Source of the DNA: Rhizobium sp. CSW-27
GTDB lineage: Bacteria; Pseudomonadota; Alphaproteobacteria; Rhizobiales; Rhizobiaceae
Direction: 5' to 3'
Assembly: GCF_018760785.1 (NCBI RefSeq)
Contig: NZ_JAHHZO010000003.1
Coordinates: 186,001-250,000 of the forward strand
Length of the DNA stretch: 64,000 nucleotides
Shown: piece by piece, positions 56,528 through 64,000 of the stretch
How positions within the stretch are numbered: the stretch's first letter is position 1
Layout: every line of letters begins with the position of its first letter
Position numbers and translations under genes: made by a program
Notes under the pieces: generated by a model
Told to the model about the DNA's origin: nothing
Databases searched by the model: none
Seen by the model: only the letters and a program-made list of their open reading frames with translations

Positions 56528-56553
56528 CCGATACAGGCGATCGCCTGTCTCGG
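56528..56553. promoter_or_regulatory. 26-bp near-perfect dyad after pobR
   Basis: Centre ACAGGCGATCGCCTGT (56533-56548) is a perfect palindrome; CCGA and TCGG extend it outward past one mismatch. It lies 8 bp after the pobR stop and 85 bp before the next gene, so it can be a terminator or an operator for that gene. Confidence 0.5.
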
Positions 56554-56576
56554 AACTGGGACTTGGAAACAGAAAA

Positions 56577-56613
56577 CGGAAGCAGCCCCTCCCCTCGGAC
56601 GGGCCTGCTTCCG
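56577..56613 (+). terminator. Hairpin before the 112-aa gene
   Basis: CGGAAGCAG and CTGCTTCCG form a 9-bp stem with an inner GGG/CCC extension. No U-tract. It may end pobR transcription or lie in the leader of the following gene. Confidence 0.4.
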
Positions 56614-56637
56614 GCATCCCGAACAGCGGAGAGGGCA

Positions 56638-56976
56638 ATGAGCGAACATCTGCAGGAAGCGGCGAGCCACGGCAAGCTGGAAGTCGGCAACGGCCATTCG
56701 GACGTGGGCTACAAGCTGGTCGCCATCCGCGAACATGATGATGCTGTACGCGTCCGCATCAGCGTCATGGCGCCGCGCGACTGGCTGCTGAAACAGGGAT
56801 TTCATCACGAGGGAACGCTTGTCCGCCAGGGCGGCGAACGCCTCCCCGTCACCTTCGACGGGCAACTGGACGTGACCGACAACATATCTGTGACGCTCGG
56901 CGCCAGCGACATCATCTGCCCGTCGATCGAAACCGCACGCGAAAAATTTCCGGAACTGGGAAAGATGGCGGGATAA
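56638..56976 (+). CDS. Unrecognised small protein, 112 aa
   Basis: ATG 56638 with GGAGAGGG upstream. No family recognised. The protein is mixed alpha/beta and acidic, with VGYKLVAIREHDDAVRVRISVMAPRDWLLKQGF and an ISVTLGASDIICPS stretch; no membrane segment or signal peptide. It stands alone between pobR and a strong hairpin. The ribosome site and codon pattern support a real gene. Confidence 0.7.
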   Translation: MSEHLQEAASHGKLEVGNGHSDVGYKLVAIREHDDAVRVRISVMAPRDWLLKQGFHHEGTLVRQGGERLPVTFDGQLDVTDNISVTLGASDIICPSIETAREKFPELGKMAG

Positions 56977-57029
56977 GTCCGCCGGAATGCAAGACTCCCC
57001 CCGGTGAGGATGGCATCGCCGCCTGTACG

Positions 57030-57073
57030 AACACGCGCAAGGCGCAGGCATCAGCCTGCGCCTTGCGCGTGTT
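57030..57073. terminator. 20-bp perfect hairpin between convergent genes
   Basis: A perfect 20-bp stem (57030-57049 with 57054-57073) with the 4-base loop ATCA separates the 112-aa gene and the opposing small genes. It is unusually long and perfect, and fits a bidirectional terminator or a small repeat element. No U-tract. Confidence 0.7.
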
Positions 57074-57106
57074 GCTCCGGCAGGTGCCTGGCTCCTGGGC
57101 CTGACC

Positions 57107-57316
57107 TCAGGCGGGATGCGACCCGCCGCCCTTGCGCTCGGGTTCATGCGTGTGGTGGCGGTCGTGCTCTCCGCCGCCGCCGGATACCTTCGAGGTGGTG
57201 CGGGTATCCGGATCGCTGCCCGGCTTGCGCGGATCGAGCGGCGCCTTGGCATTCTGCTGCGAAGAACCGGGGCCGCCCTGGCGAATGGTGCCGGGGGATT
57301 TGCTGGATGTGCTCAT
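57107..57316 (-). CDS. Small hydrophilic protein, 69 aa
   Basis: Start ATG 57316 with GAGGAGG upstream. Low-complexity and charged, no hydrophobic core: PGSSQQNAKAPLDPRKPGSD and a Gly/His-rich tail (SGGGGEHDRHHTHEPERKG). Likely disordered. It follows a similar small gene by 10 bp. Function unknown; stress-related hydrophilin roles are possible but not shown. Confidence 0.7.
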   Translation of the reverse strand: MSTSSKSPGTIRQGGPGSSQQNAKAPLDPRKPGSDPDTRTTSKVSGGGGEHDRHHTHEPERKGGGSHPA

Positions 57317-57326
57317 GATCGCCTCC

Positions 57327-57515
57327 TCAGCGGTCCTGCTGATAGCCCTGGTTGGTGGTGTTGACCTTGATATTGCCCTGGCGGCCCTGCCGGTCGAAAT
57401 TCCTGTCGGATGCGTCCGGGCCGCGGCCCTCCGGGCTTTTGGCAACCGTATCCGGTTCGCCCGGGCCCTTGTGGCTGAGATTGTCGTCCGGAACGGGGGG
57501 AAGTCTGCTGGTCAT
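57327..57515 (-). CDS. Small hydrophilic protein, 62 aa
   Basis: Start ATG 57515 with GAGGAGAC upstream. Polar and probably disordered, rich in Pro, Gly, Asp and Asn; the tail RQGRQGNIKVNTTNQGYQQDR resembles a small conserved protein I recall from Rhizobiaceae. Leads a two-gene unit divergent from the alpha-glucosidase. Function unknown. Confidence 0.72.
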   Translation of the reverse strand: MTSRLPPVPDDNLSHKGPGEPDTVAKSPEGRGPDASDRNFDRQGRQGNIKVNTTNQGYQQDR

Positions 57516-57631
57516 CGCGTGTCTCCTCGAAATTCTGTTGTCGACATGTTCTTCGAACCGATGCCGGGGGGTGATGTTCCCGCGGGATGCCCTAGATTGA
57601 CGAGGCAGCCGCAATCTCTCGAGGAGGAACC

Positions 57632-59305
57632 ATGACCGATGCCGCCCGTCCGAACCCCGCGGTGACCGAGGAGCGCCGCTGGTGGCATGCCTCCACCGTC
57701 TACCAGATCTATCCCCGCAGTTTTGCCGATTCGAACGGCGATGGCATCGGCGACATTCCCGGCCTGATCGGGCGCCTCGACTATCTGGAAAACCTCGGGA
57801 TCGATGTGATCTGGCTGTCACCGATCTACACATCGCCGATGGACGACAATGGCTACGACATCGCCGATTATCAGGACATCGCGCCGGAATTCGGCACGCT
57901 TGCCGATTTCGACCGGCTGGTGACGGAGGCCAAGGCGCGCGGTATCGGTATCCTGCTGGACCTCGTGGTGAACCACACCTCGGATGAGCATGCCTGGTTC
58001 GTCGAAGCCTGCAAGGGGCGCGACAACCCGTTCCGCGATTTCTATGTCTGGCGCGATCCGGCTTCGGATGGCGGCGTTCCAAACGAGCTTGCCTCCCATT
58101 TCGGCGGTTCGGCGTGGGAATTCCACGCGCCCACCGGGCAGTATTACCTGCACCTCTTCTCCCGCCGCCAGCCGGATCTCAACTGGGAAAATCCGAAGGT
58201 CCGCGCCGAGGTCTATCGGATGATGAACTGGTGGCTGGATCGCGGCATCGCCGGCTTCCGCATGGATGTGATCGACCTGATCGGCAAGCAGGTCGATGCG
58301 AAGATCACCAGCGACGGCCCGCACCTGCACGACTATCTTCAGGACATGCATCGCGAGACGCTGGCGCATCGCGACGTGCTGACGGTCGGCGAGACCTGGA
58401 GCGTGACGCCGTCTTCGGCCCTGCTCTATTCCGGCCGCGAGCGGGGCGAACTTTCCATGGTCTTCCAGTTCGAGCATGTGACCCAGCGCTGGGACGAGAC
58501 CTATGGCAAGTGGCGCTCGAAACCCTTCGATCTGGTGGCGCTGAAGGCAGTGTTCTCCAAGTGGCAGCAGGCGCTGTCGGAGGATGGCTGGAACTCGCTG
58601 TTCTGGGGCAACCACGATCTGCCGCGCGCCGTTTCGCGCTACGGCGATGACAAGGCCTTTCCGGTGCAATCGGCCAAGACGCTGGCCACCGTTCTGCACC
58701 TGATGAAGGGTACGCCCTACGTCTATCAGGGCGAGGAAATCGGCATGACCAACGCACCGTTCCGGTCGATCGACCAGTACCGGGACATCGAGACGCTGAA
58801 CATGTATCGCCTGCAGCGGAAGGCAGGGCTATCGCCGGAGGCCTTCATCCTCGGTGCCAACGAGAACAGCCGCGACAATGCCCGCACGCCCATGCAGTGG
58901 AGCGAGGAGCCCCACGGCGGCTTTAGCGAGGGTACACCGTGGATCGAGATGAACCCGAACTACGTCACGATCAATGCCGAGGCGGCTGTCGCCGATGAAA
59001 GCTCGGTGTTCCACCATTACCGCAGGCTCATCACCCTGCGCAAAACACATGACGTGATCGTCTACGGCCACTACCAGTCCTGGCTCGACCAGCATCCGCA
59101 GGCCTTCGTCTACACCCGCAGCCTTGGCGACGAGCGCCTGACGGTGATTGCCAATATCGCGTCGGAAGCATTGTCACTCGATCTGCCGGACGAACTGCGC
59201 ACGACGGGCGAGCCGCTGATCTGGACACATGCACCGGTCGCAACCATCGGCGAGAGCCTGCAACTGGCCGCCTGGGAGTCCCTTGCCTTGCTGAGCCGCG
59301 GCTGA
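57632..59305 (+). CDS. GH13 alpha-glucosidase
   Basis: 557 aa. Alpha-amylase-family enzyme, AglA / oligo-1,6-glucosidase type: YQIYPRSFADSNGDGIGDIPGL, GLVVNHTSDEH-type metal region (LLDLVVNHTSDEHAWF), nucleophile Asp in GFRMDVIDLIG (about residue 210), acid/base Glu in VGETWSVT, and FWGNHDLPRAVSRYG. No signal peptide. It hydrolyses alpha-glucosides such as trehalulose, sucrose isomers or maltose; no sugar transporter is beside it here. GAGGAGG precedes the start. Confidence 0.93.
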   Translation: MTDAARPNPAVTEERRWWHASTVYQIYPRSFADSNGDGIGDIPGLIGRLDYLENLGIDVIWLSPIYTSPMDDNGYDIADYQDIAPEFGTLADFDRLVTEAKARGIGILLDLVVNHTSDEHAWFVEACKGRDNPFRDFYVWRDPASDGGVPNELASHFGGSAWEFHAPTGQYYLHLFSRRQPDLNWENPKVRAEVYRMMNWWLDRGIAGFRMDVIDLIGKQVDAKITSDGPHLHDYLQDMHRETLAHRDVLTVGETWSVTPSSALLYSGRERGELSMVFQFEHVTQRWDETYGKWRSKPFDLVALKAVFSKWQQALSEDGWNSLFWGNHDLPRAVSRYGDDKAFPVQSAKTLATVLHLMKGTPYVYQGEEIGMTNAPFRSIDQYRDIETLNMYRLQRKAGLSPEAFILGANENSRDNARTPMQWSEEPHGGFSEGTPWIEMNPNYVTINAEAAVADESSVFHHYRRLITLRKTHDVIVYGHYQSWLDQHPQAFVYTRSLGDERLTVIANIASEALSLDLPDELRTTGEPLIWTHAPVATIGESLQLAAWESLALLSRG

Positions 59306-59335
59306 TCTCCACACCTGGGCGCTGCTGGCGCAAGT

Positions 59336-61087
59336 TCAGCGACGTGCAGAAAGCCAGGCACGCCAGCCGCCATGGGCGCTGATGTCCTCGGCGCCGTCTG
59401 CATCCGCGGCGGCGGCCTCGATCAGGAACCCCTTGGCTTCGGTCCCATCGGCGAGCGAGATCGTGCCGAGCGACAGGGGAGCGGCAAGGCCCGCCGCAAG
59501 GGATCCGAAGGCAGACCGCTCCAGCGACCAGACTTCCGCCTCGACGGCCACCCCTTCGCCGCGGCCGACGCGCAACAGGCCGGGGCGCACCGGCAATGGC
59601 GAGGACAGCGCAAACAGACGGTAGTCGGGAAGCGTCCTCGTGGCGCGCAGGAAGCTCGCCCCCACCGCCTTCAGTTCGCCATTGGCCGACAGGCCGGAGA
59701 GATGCGAGCCGAACACCGCGAGTTCCACCCGGTCGCCGGTGGCGCGAAGCGGCGCCGCCGACCGCATGCCGGCCGTCGCCATCCGCCCCATCGCTGCCAG
59801 CAGCCCGTCGCTTCCGGATGGGCCGATCAGGCAGAGACTGGAGGGCAGGCCGTCGTTACGGCGCCCGACCGGCACGCTGACGGCGGCCAGATCCAGCAGG
59901 TTGACGAAACTGCTGTAGGTGCCCATGTGCGAATTGTAGCGCACAGGCTCGCGCGCCAGATCCGACATGGTGTAGAAGCGCGGAACGGTCGGCACCGCCA
60001 GACAGTCGAGACCCGCCATGAGTTCCTCCACCCGCCGCTTCAGTTCGGCCAGCCGGTAGAAGGAATCGAAGGCCTCCACGGCGCCAAGTTGTCGCGCCTC
60101 GCTGATGATGCCGAGCGTGACGGGCAGAATGGCCGAGGGCCGCTCTTCGATCAGCGTGCGAAAGCGCAGGTAGCGTTCCGCAAGCCAAGGTCCCTCGTAG
60201 AGAAGGCGTCCCGCCTCGACGAAAGTCATGAAATCCAGTTCGACGATCTCCGCCCCGAGATCCGCCAGCCGCTCCAGGTCCGCCTCGTAGGCCGCCTGGG
60301 CCGCATTGTCGCCGAAGAACTGCCGATGGTCGGGATAGGGAACGCCAACCTTCGGACGCGGCGGCACCGCGCCCAGCGAAAGTTCCGGCATGCGCCGCGA
60401 ATAGGCATCCTCCGGGTCAAAGCCGGCGCAGACCTGCATCACCTTGAAGGCGAGATCCACCTCCCGCGCGAAGACGGCAACCGTTTCCAGCGAGCGGCAG
60501 GCGGTGACCACGCCGGTGGTGGGCAGCAGACCGAAGGACGGCTTCAGACCGACAATGCCGTTCATGGCGGCAGGAATGCGACCGGCGCCGGCCGTATCCG
60601 TGCCGAGCGCGAAATCGACGAAGCCGCGTGCGACGGCAACCGCCGAGCCGGAACTGGAGCCGCCGGGAATGAGATCGGCCCTCAGCGCATTCTGCGGAAT
60701 GCCAAAGGGGGATCGCACGCCGACAAGCCCGGTGGCGAACTGGTCCATGTTCGTCTTGCCGACCAGGATTGCGCCCGCCGCCTCCAGCCTCTCGACCACG
60801 GTGGCCGAGCGTTCCGGCGTATAGGAGAAGGCAGCACAGCCCGCAGTCGTCGGCATGCCGGCCACGTCGATATTGTCCTTGACGGCAAACAGCATGCCGT
60901 AGAGCGGTTTTCCCTCAAGATCGCCGCCTTCCAGGCATTCCGCCTCGGCCAGCGCCGCCTCCCGCTTCTTGAGCGAAATGAAGACGGAACGATCCCGAAG
61001 GGTTTCCAGCTCACCGTGAATGCGGCCAACATCTTGGACAAGCGGGAAGAACGAAGACCGTACGGCTGAACGCATGGAAGGTTCCAT
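59336..61087 (-). CDS. atzF: Allophanate hydrolase
   Basis: 583 aa from ATG 61087. Amidase-signature enzyme: Lys in LFAVKDNIDVAGMPTTAG, GGSSSGSAVAVARG, and Ser in LGTDTAGAGRIPAAM, followed by a C-terminal domain (from about residue 460) with LFALSSPLPVRPGLLRVGRG and SLGTISLADGTEAKGFLIE, typical of AtzF/DUR1-like hydrolases. It converts allophanate to ammonia and CO2 in urea or cyanuric-acid-type nitrogen use. No urea carboxylase gene lies beside it in the window, so its partner must be elsewhere. Confidence 0.92.
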   Translation of the reverse strand: MEPSMRSAVRSSFFPLVQDVGRIHGELETLRDRSVFISLKKREAALAEAECLEGGDLEGKPLYGMLFAVKDNIDVAGMPTTAGCAAFSYTPERSATVVERLEAAGAILVGKTNMDQFATGLVGVRSPFGIPQNALRADLIPGGSSSGSAVAVARGFVDFALGTDTAGAGRIPAAMNGIVGLKPSFGLLPTTGVVTACRSLETVAVFAREVDLAFKVMQVCAGFDPEDAYSRRMPELSLGAVPPRPKVGVPYPDHRQFFGDNAAQAAYEADLERLADLGAEIVELDFMTFVEAGRLLYEGPWLAERYLRFRTLIEERPSAILPVTLGIISEARQLGAVEAFDSFYRLAELKRRVEELMAGLDCLAVPTVPRFYTMSDLAREPVRYNSHMGTYSSFVNLLDLAAVSVPVGRRNDGLPSSLCLIGPSGSDGLLAAMGRMATAGMRSAAPLRATGDRVELAVFGSHLSGLSANGELKAVGASFLRATRTLPDYRLFALSSPLPVRPGLLRVGRGEGVAVEAEVWSLERSAFGSLAAGLAAPLSLGTISLADGTEAKGFLIEAAAADADGAEDISAHGGWRAWLSARR

Positions 61088-61171
61088 TGACTGCTGGCGG
61101 GCTGATTTGCGTGGAGTCTAGCGGATTCCTAAAACAGTTGCAGTGATTTTAGCGAGAAGGAATGGATTTTT

Positions 61172-61190
61172 GCGAAAACGATACTTTCGC
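61172..61190. promoter_or_regulatory. Inverted repeat upstream of the allophanate hydrolase gene
   Basis: GCGAAA-N7-TTTCGC, 19 bp with 6-bp arms, 85 bp upstream of the minus-strand start at 61087 and in an otherwise empty 200-bp gap. Likely operator; the regulator is unknown. Confidence 0.5.
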
Positions 61191-61288
61191 CGCCATCCGT
61201 ACATGTTTCCTGCATCTGATCGTGAGGCCGGAGGCCGCTCGATCTTTGGATTGCGGCCGTCCGGATTACAGATGCTCGGGGAGGAAGG

Positions 61289-62266
61289 TCAGCCCGCGTG
61301 CTGCCCCAGTGCCTCGCAAAACAGCGCCGCATCCACATTGCCGCCGGTGCAGACGGCAATCACTGCATCGCCTTCAATGTCCGGCGCGCGGAACAGCGCC
61401 GCCGCAAGCGCCACGGCGCCGCCCGGCTCCACCACGATCTTCAGGCAGCTGAAGGCAAGTGCCACGGCGCGCATTGCCTCCTCGTCGCTCACCACCAGGC
61501 CCGGACCGCACAGCCGGCTGTTGATCGGAAAGGTGATCCGTCCGGGCTCGGGCGTGATGATGGCATCGCAGAGACTGCCGCCAAGACGGGCATTGCGCTC
61601 GAACCGGCCGCTCTTCAGCGATCGTGCCGTGTCATCGAAGCCCTCGGGTTCGGCGGGCCGCACCCGCAGGTTCGGTGCCCGCGCTTCCAGCGCCAGCGCA
61701 ACGCCGGCCGTCAAGCCGCCGCCCCCGCAGCAGACCAGCACGTCGGCCTTCCCGACGCCCTCCTCCTGCGCCTGCTCGGCGATTTCGAGCCCGACGGTGC
61801 CCTGCCCGGCAATGACCTGTGGATCATCGAAGGGCCGGATCAGGGTCAGCCCGCGTTCGGCGGCTATGCTCGCACCGAGTGCATCACGGTCCTCCGTCTC
61901 GCGGTCGTAGAGCACGACCTCCGCGCCATAGGCGCGGGTATTGTCGATCTTCACCTGCGGCGCGTCCGACGGCATGACGATGACCGCGGAAATGCCGTGC
62001 AACCGCGCGGCAAGCGCCACACCCTGCGCATGGTTGCCGGAGGAAAAGGCAATGACGCCGTTCTGGCGCAACTGCGGCTCCAGCGCCGAGATGGCCGACC
62101 AGGCCCCGCGAAACTTGAAGGAGCCGGTGCGCTGCAGGCATTCCGGCTTCACATAGACGCGCCGTCCGGCGATCTCGTCAAGGAAGGGGGAGTTGAGAAG
62201 CGGCGTGCGCAGCGCGCGGTTGCCGATGCGCTGTTGCGCGGCCTCGATCATCTGAATGCTGGTCAT
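61289..62266 (-). CDS. Threonine/serine dehydratase-like PLP enzyme
   Basis: 325 aa from ATG 62266; a TTG 30 bases upstream is a weaker choice. Fold-type II PLP enzyme: PLP lysine in RTGSFKFRGAWSAI (about residue 50), SSGNHAQGVALAARLHG, and the phosphate loop VLVCCGGGGLTAGVALAL. The C-terminal regulatory domain of biosynthetic IlvA is missing, so it resembles catabolic TdcB, or a hydroxyaspartate dehydratase. Its neighbours do not point to a substrate. Confidence 0.9.
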   Translation of the reverse strand: MTSIQMIEAAQQRIGNRALRTPLLNSPFLDEIAGRRVYVKPECLQRTGSFKFRGAWSAISALEPQLRQNGVIAFSSGNHAQGVALAARLHGISAVIVMPSDAPQVKIDNTRAYGAEVVLYDRETEDRDALGASIAAERGLTLIRPFDDPQVIAGQGTVGLEIAEQAQEEGVGKADVLVCCGGGGLTAGVALALEARAPNLRVRPAEPEGFDDTARSLKSGRFERNARLGGSLCDAIITPEPGRITFPINSRLCGPGLVVSDEEAMRAVALAFSCLKIVVEPGGAVALAAALFRAPDIEGDAVIAVCTGGNVDAALFCEALGQHAG

Positions 62267-62394
62267 GCTCGTGTGTCTGCCCTTGCCGATAGTCAACCGG
62301 GCGGGACGATACGTCGAGGCAAAGGCATCGGCAAACGAATTCGCTGCGATTATCGAGGCGCAGGGGCGGCCAGAACAACGGGAGCCGGGCGTTG

Positions 62395-62415
62395 GGGCGG
62401 CCGCGCCGGCCGCCC
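62395..62415. terminator. GC-rich hairpin after the DapA-family gene
   Basis: GGGCGGCC-gcgcc-GGCCGCCC, an 8-bp perfect stem, just past the minus-strand stop of the DapA-family gene. No U-tract. Confidence 0.5.
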
Positions 62416-62422
62416 TCTGTCT

Positions 62423-63358
62423 TCAGCGGACCATGCGGGCGGCAGGCTGCTGCAGGGGCGCATCGCCCCAGGTGCGAAGCAGTTCCTCCAGCGCGCGCCT
62501 GTCCGCCGCCTCAAGCCGCGGCAAGCCCGGCTCCCGGACAGGCCCGACGGCAAGCCCGGCCAGCGCCACGGCTTCCTTGACCACCGTCACATTGGCCCCG
62601 TTGCGATAGCGGGTCCGCAGGCGCTCGAACGGCTCGATCCTTGCAACGACTGCGCGTGCCGTCTCGAAATCTCCCTGCTGCAGGGCGGCCAGAACCGCGA
62701 GCGAGAAGTGCGGCGCCACATTCACAAGCCCCGAGGTGAAACCGGTTGCCCCGACCGCGGCGAAGGCTGGCGCCCAGCTTTCCGCCAGACCGCAGACGAA
62801 GACGGCCCCGCCGGTATCGGCCGCACCGATCGCGCGCGACAAGAGCATCAGGTCCGTCGTCGCGAACTTGATCCCGGCGATGTTGGCATGCGCGGCCAGC
62901 CGCACCAGGTCATCGACCGAAAAGCCATCGGCCCGCACATAGGCGACGAGCGGCAGTGGCGAAAGATCTGCCAGGTGGCGGAAATAGTCGATCTGCGCCT
63001 GCGGTGCGGCAAAGGGATCGACCGGCTGATGCGACATCACCGCCGATGCGCCGAGCACCTGCGCCTGCCTGGCCATTCCGGCGGCCTCTCGCAGCGAGCG
63101 ACCGATTGCGGCCGTCACCGGAGCCCTGCCATCAACGCCGCGGATCGCCGCCTCGTGAACACGGGTGATTTCGGCAGGCGTGAGCGCATAGAATTCGCCG
63201 GTATTGCCGGCGGCCACGATGTTGTGGATGCCGGCTTGCGCCACGCGGGCATAGACGGCAGCCGTCACCTGCGGCTCCACCTCCCCCTCTGCATCATAGG
63301 CGGTAACGGGAACGCCCGAGATGCCCCGGATTGCCGATTTCAGTGCGGTCATGCTCAT
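62423..63358 (-). CDS. DapA-family aldolase/synthase
   Basis: 311 aa from ATG 63358 (AAGGAA upstream). TIM-barrel N-acetylneuraminate-lyase family: GNTGEFYALTPAE, the Tyr in LPLVAYVRADGFS, and the Schiff-base lysine in ANIAGIKFATTDL (about residue 155). Members include dihydrodipicolinate synthase, 2-keto-3-deoxy-sugar aldolases and 5-dehydro-4-deoxyglucarate dehydratase. The lactonase-type gene just upstream points to sugar-acid catabolism rather than lysine synthesis. Confidence 0.9.
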   Translation of the reverse strand: MSMTALKSAIRGISGVPVTAYDAEGEVEPQVTAAVYARVAQAGIHNIVAAGNTGEFYALTPAEITRVHEAAIRGVDGRAPVTAAIGRSLREAAGMARQAQVLGASAVMSHQPVDPFAAPQAQIDYFRHLADLSPLPLVAYVRADGFSVDDLVRLAAHANIAGIKFATTDLMLLSRAIGAADTGGAVFVCGLAESWAPAFAAVGATGFTSGLVNVAPHFSLAVLAALQQGDFETARAVVARIEPFERLRTRYRNGANVTVVKEAVALAGLAVGPVREPGLPRLEAADRRALEELLRTWGDAPLQQPAARMVR

Positions 63359-63385
63359 TGAAATTCCTTTCGCGGCTCTGCGGCG

Positions 63386-64000
63386 TCAAACGGGAAAGCG
63401 GGGGACCGGCACGCCCGGCACCTCGACCTCGAAGGCGATGACCGTCCCTTCCTCATCGACCGTACCCTCCTTGCGTCGCAGGCTGGTGATGAAGAGGGTC
63501 TTCAGATCATCGCCGCCGAAGCAGGGCATTGTGGGGCCGTTGACCGGCAACTGATAGACCTCGACGATCTCGCCGTCGGGCGAGATCCGGTTCAGCTTGC
63601 CGTCCAGCACGCCGGCGCTCCAGTAGAAGCCCGCCATGTCGGTTGCCGCACCATCCGGCCGTCCCTCGGCGTTGGTGAAATCCTTGAGGCGGCGGGCCGG
63701 GCCGAGGGCGCCGGTCTGCGGATCGAAATCGAAGCTCTGCAGGAATTGCTGGCTGCTGTCCGAGTGAAACAGGGTCCGGCCATCGGCGCTCCAGGCAAGC
63801 CCGTTGGAGGTCTTCAGGCCATCCAGCACCTGGGAAAACGTACCGTCGGGAGCGACCCGGTACAGGCGGCCGTTTCGCGTCTGCGGAATGGCTTCGTCCC
63901 GCGTTCCTACCCAGAAGTGGCCGTCCGGACCCACCTTGCCATCATTCAGCCGGCTGTCGGCCCTGCCGCTGTCCGGATCGCAAAACAGTTCCAGATGGCC
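63386..64000 (-). CDS. SMP-30/gluconolactonase-family protein (5' end beyond the window)
   Basis: The minus-strand frame stays open to the last base of the window, reading RLNDGKVGPDGHFWVGT at the upstream side, a core SMP-30 motif with the metal-binding Asn. The apparent start near 63934 is an internal GTG codon, so the coding region continues past 64000. Further features: SNGLAWSADGRTLFHSDS and PDGAATDMAGFYWSA. These beta-propeller lactonases open sugar lactones; an operon with the DapA-family gene 27 bp downstream supports sugar-acid catabolism. Confidence 0.93.
   Translation of the reverse strand, partial: GHLELFCDPDSGRADSRLNDGKVGPDGHFWVGTRDEAIPQTRNGRLYRVAPDGTFSQVLDGLKTSNGLAWSADGRTLFHSDSSQQFLQSFDFDPQTGALGPARRLKDFTNAEGRPDGAATDMAGFYWSAGVLDGKLNRISPDGEIVEVYQLPVNGPTMPCFGGDDLKTLFITSLRRKEGTVDEEGTVIAFEVEVPGVPVPRFPV

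Noticed and set aside
61298-63361. Plus-strand open frame of 687 codons opposite the dehydratase and DapA-family genes
   Set aside because: Composition is typical of an antisense shadow (rich in Arg, His, Gln) and the opposite strand has two clear enzymes.
63386-63934. SMP-30 gene as a complete 182-aa protein starting at 63934
   Set aside because: That codon is an internal GTG; family residues continue in frame to the window end, so the gene is truncated by the window edge.

Overview
The window is high-GC DNA from one continuous chromosome or megaplasmid segment of an alphaproteobacterium, most likely a member of the Rhizobiaceae (Rhizobium, Agrobacterium, Shinella or Ensifer type). Reasons: an iol cluster with an RpiR-type IolR and a fused IolC/DUF2090 protein, a PcaQ-controlled pcaDCHGB operon close to pobA/pobR, an AglA-type alpha-glucosidase, and a small hydrophilic protein of a type I recall from rhizobia. 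About 60 protein genes are supported. I saw no rRNA, tRNA, CRISPR array, phage module or intact insertion sequence.

Layout. (1) 1-6.84 kb: two ATPases of a peptide/opine-type ABC importer, a two-domain HAD protein, a large unrecognised alpha-toroid-like protein and a GH88/GH105 unsaturated-uronyl hydrolase, probably one operon for an unsaturated oligosaccharide. (2) 6.95-14.7 kb: myo-inositol catabolism (idhA, iolR, iolC, iolD, iolE, a small membrane protein, iolB), with GGAA-N6-TTCC IolR boxes. (3) 14.8-15.4 kb: RelB/RelE-type toxin-antitoxin pair with a perfect palindromic operator. (4) 15.4-18.4 kb: D-alanine/L-alanine module (dadA, alr, divergent Lrp-type regulator). (5) 18.4-29.1 kb: two divergent gene sets holding two M81 (MlrC-like) metallopeptidases, a GH20 hexosaminidase, an SDR, an RpiR regulator, RidA, a sugar-efflux-like MFS protein, CutC, a SnoaL-like protein and a DSD1-type PLP enzyme; the overall substrate is unknown. 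(6) 29.2-36.5 kb: a BMP/nucleoside-type ABC importer with an amidase and a CodA-like deaminase, with a perfect palindrome over its predicted promoter. (7) 36.7-39.9 kb: M20 amidohydrolase, LysR regulator, serine acetyltransferase. (8) 39.9-45.9 kb: VOC protein, LysR regulator, beta-hydroxyacid dehydrogenase, aldehyde dehydrogenase and membrane transporter, linked by three copies of a TGTTGC-N7-GCAACA dyad. (9) 45.9-46.9 kb: an empty stretch with a possible IS21-type end remnant, then an orphan FucU/RbsD mutarotase. (10) 47.1-56.5 kb: protocatechuate and 4-hydroxybenzoate catabolism (pcaB, G, H, C, D, pcaQ, an MFS transporter, a zinc alcohol dehydrogenase, pobA, pobR). (11) 56.6-64 kb: small unknown proteins, alpha-glucosidase, allophanate hydrolase, a threonine/serine dehydratase-like enzyme, a DapA-family aldolase and a truncated SMP-30 lactonase.

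The theme is catabolic versatility: many compact substrate-specific operons, each beside its own regulator. The least explained parts are regions 1, 5, 6 and 8. Region 8 is the best candidate for an undescribed pathway, because its genes share an operator that can be seen directly in the DNA.
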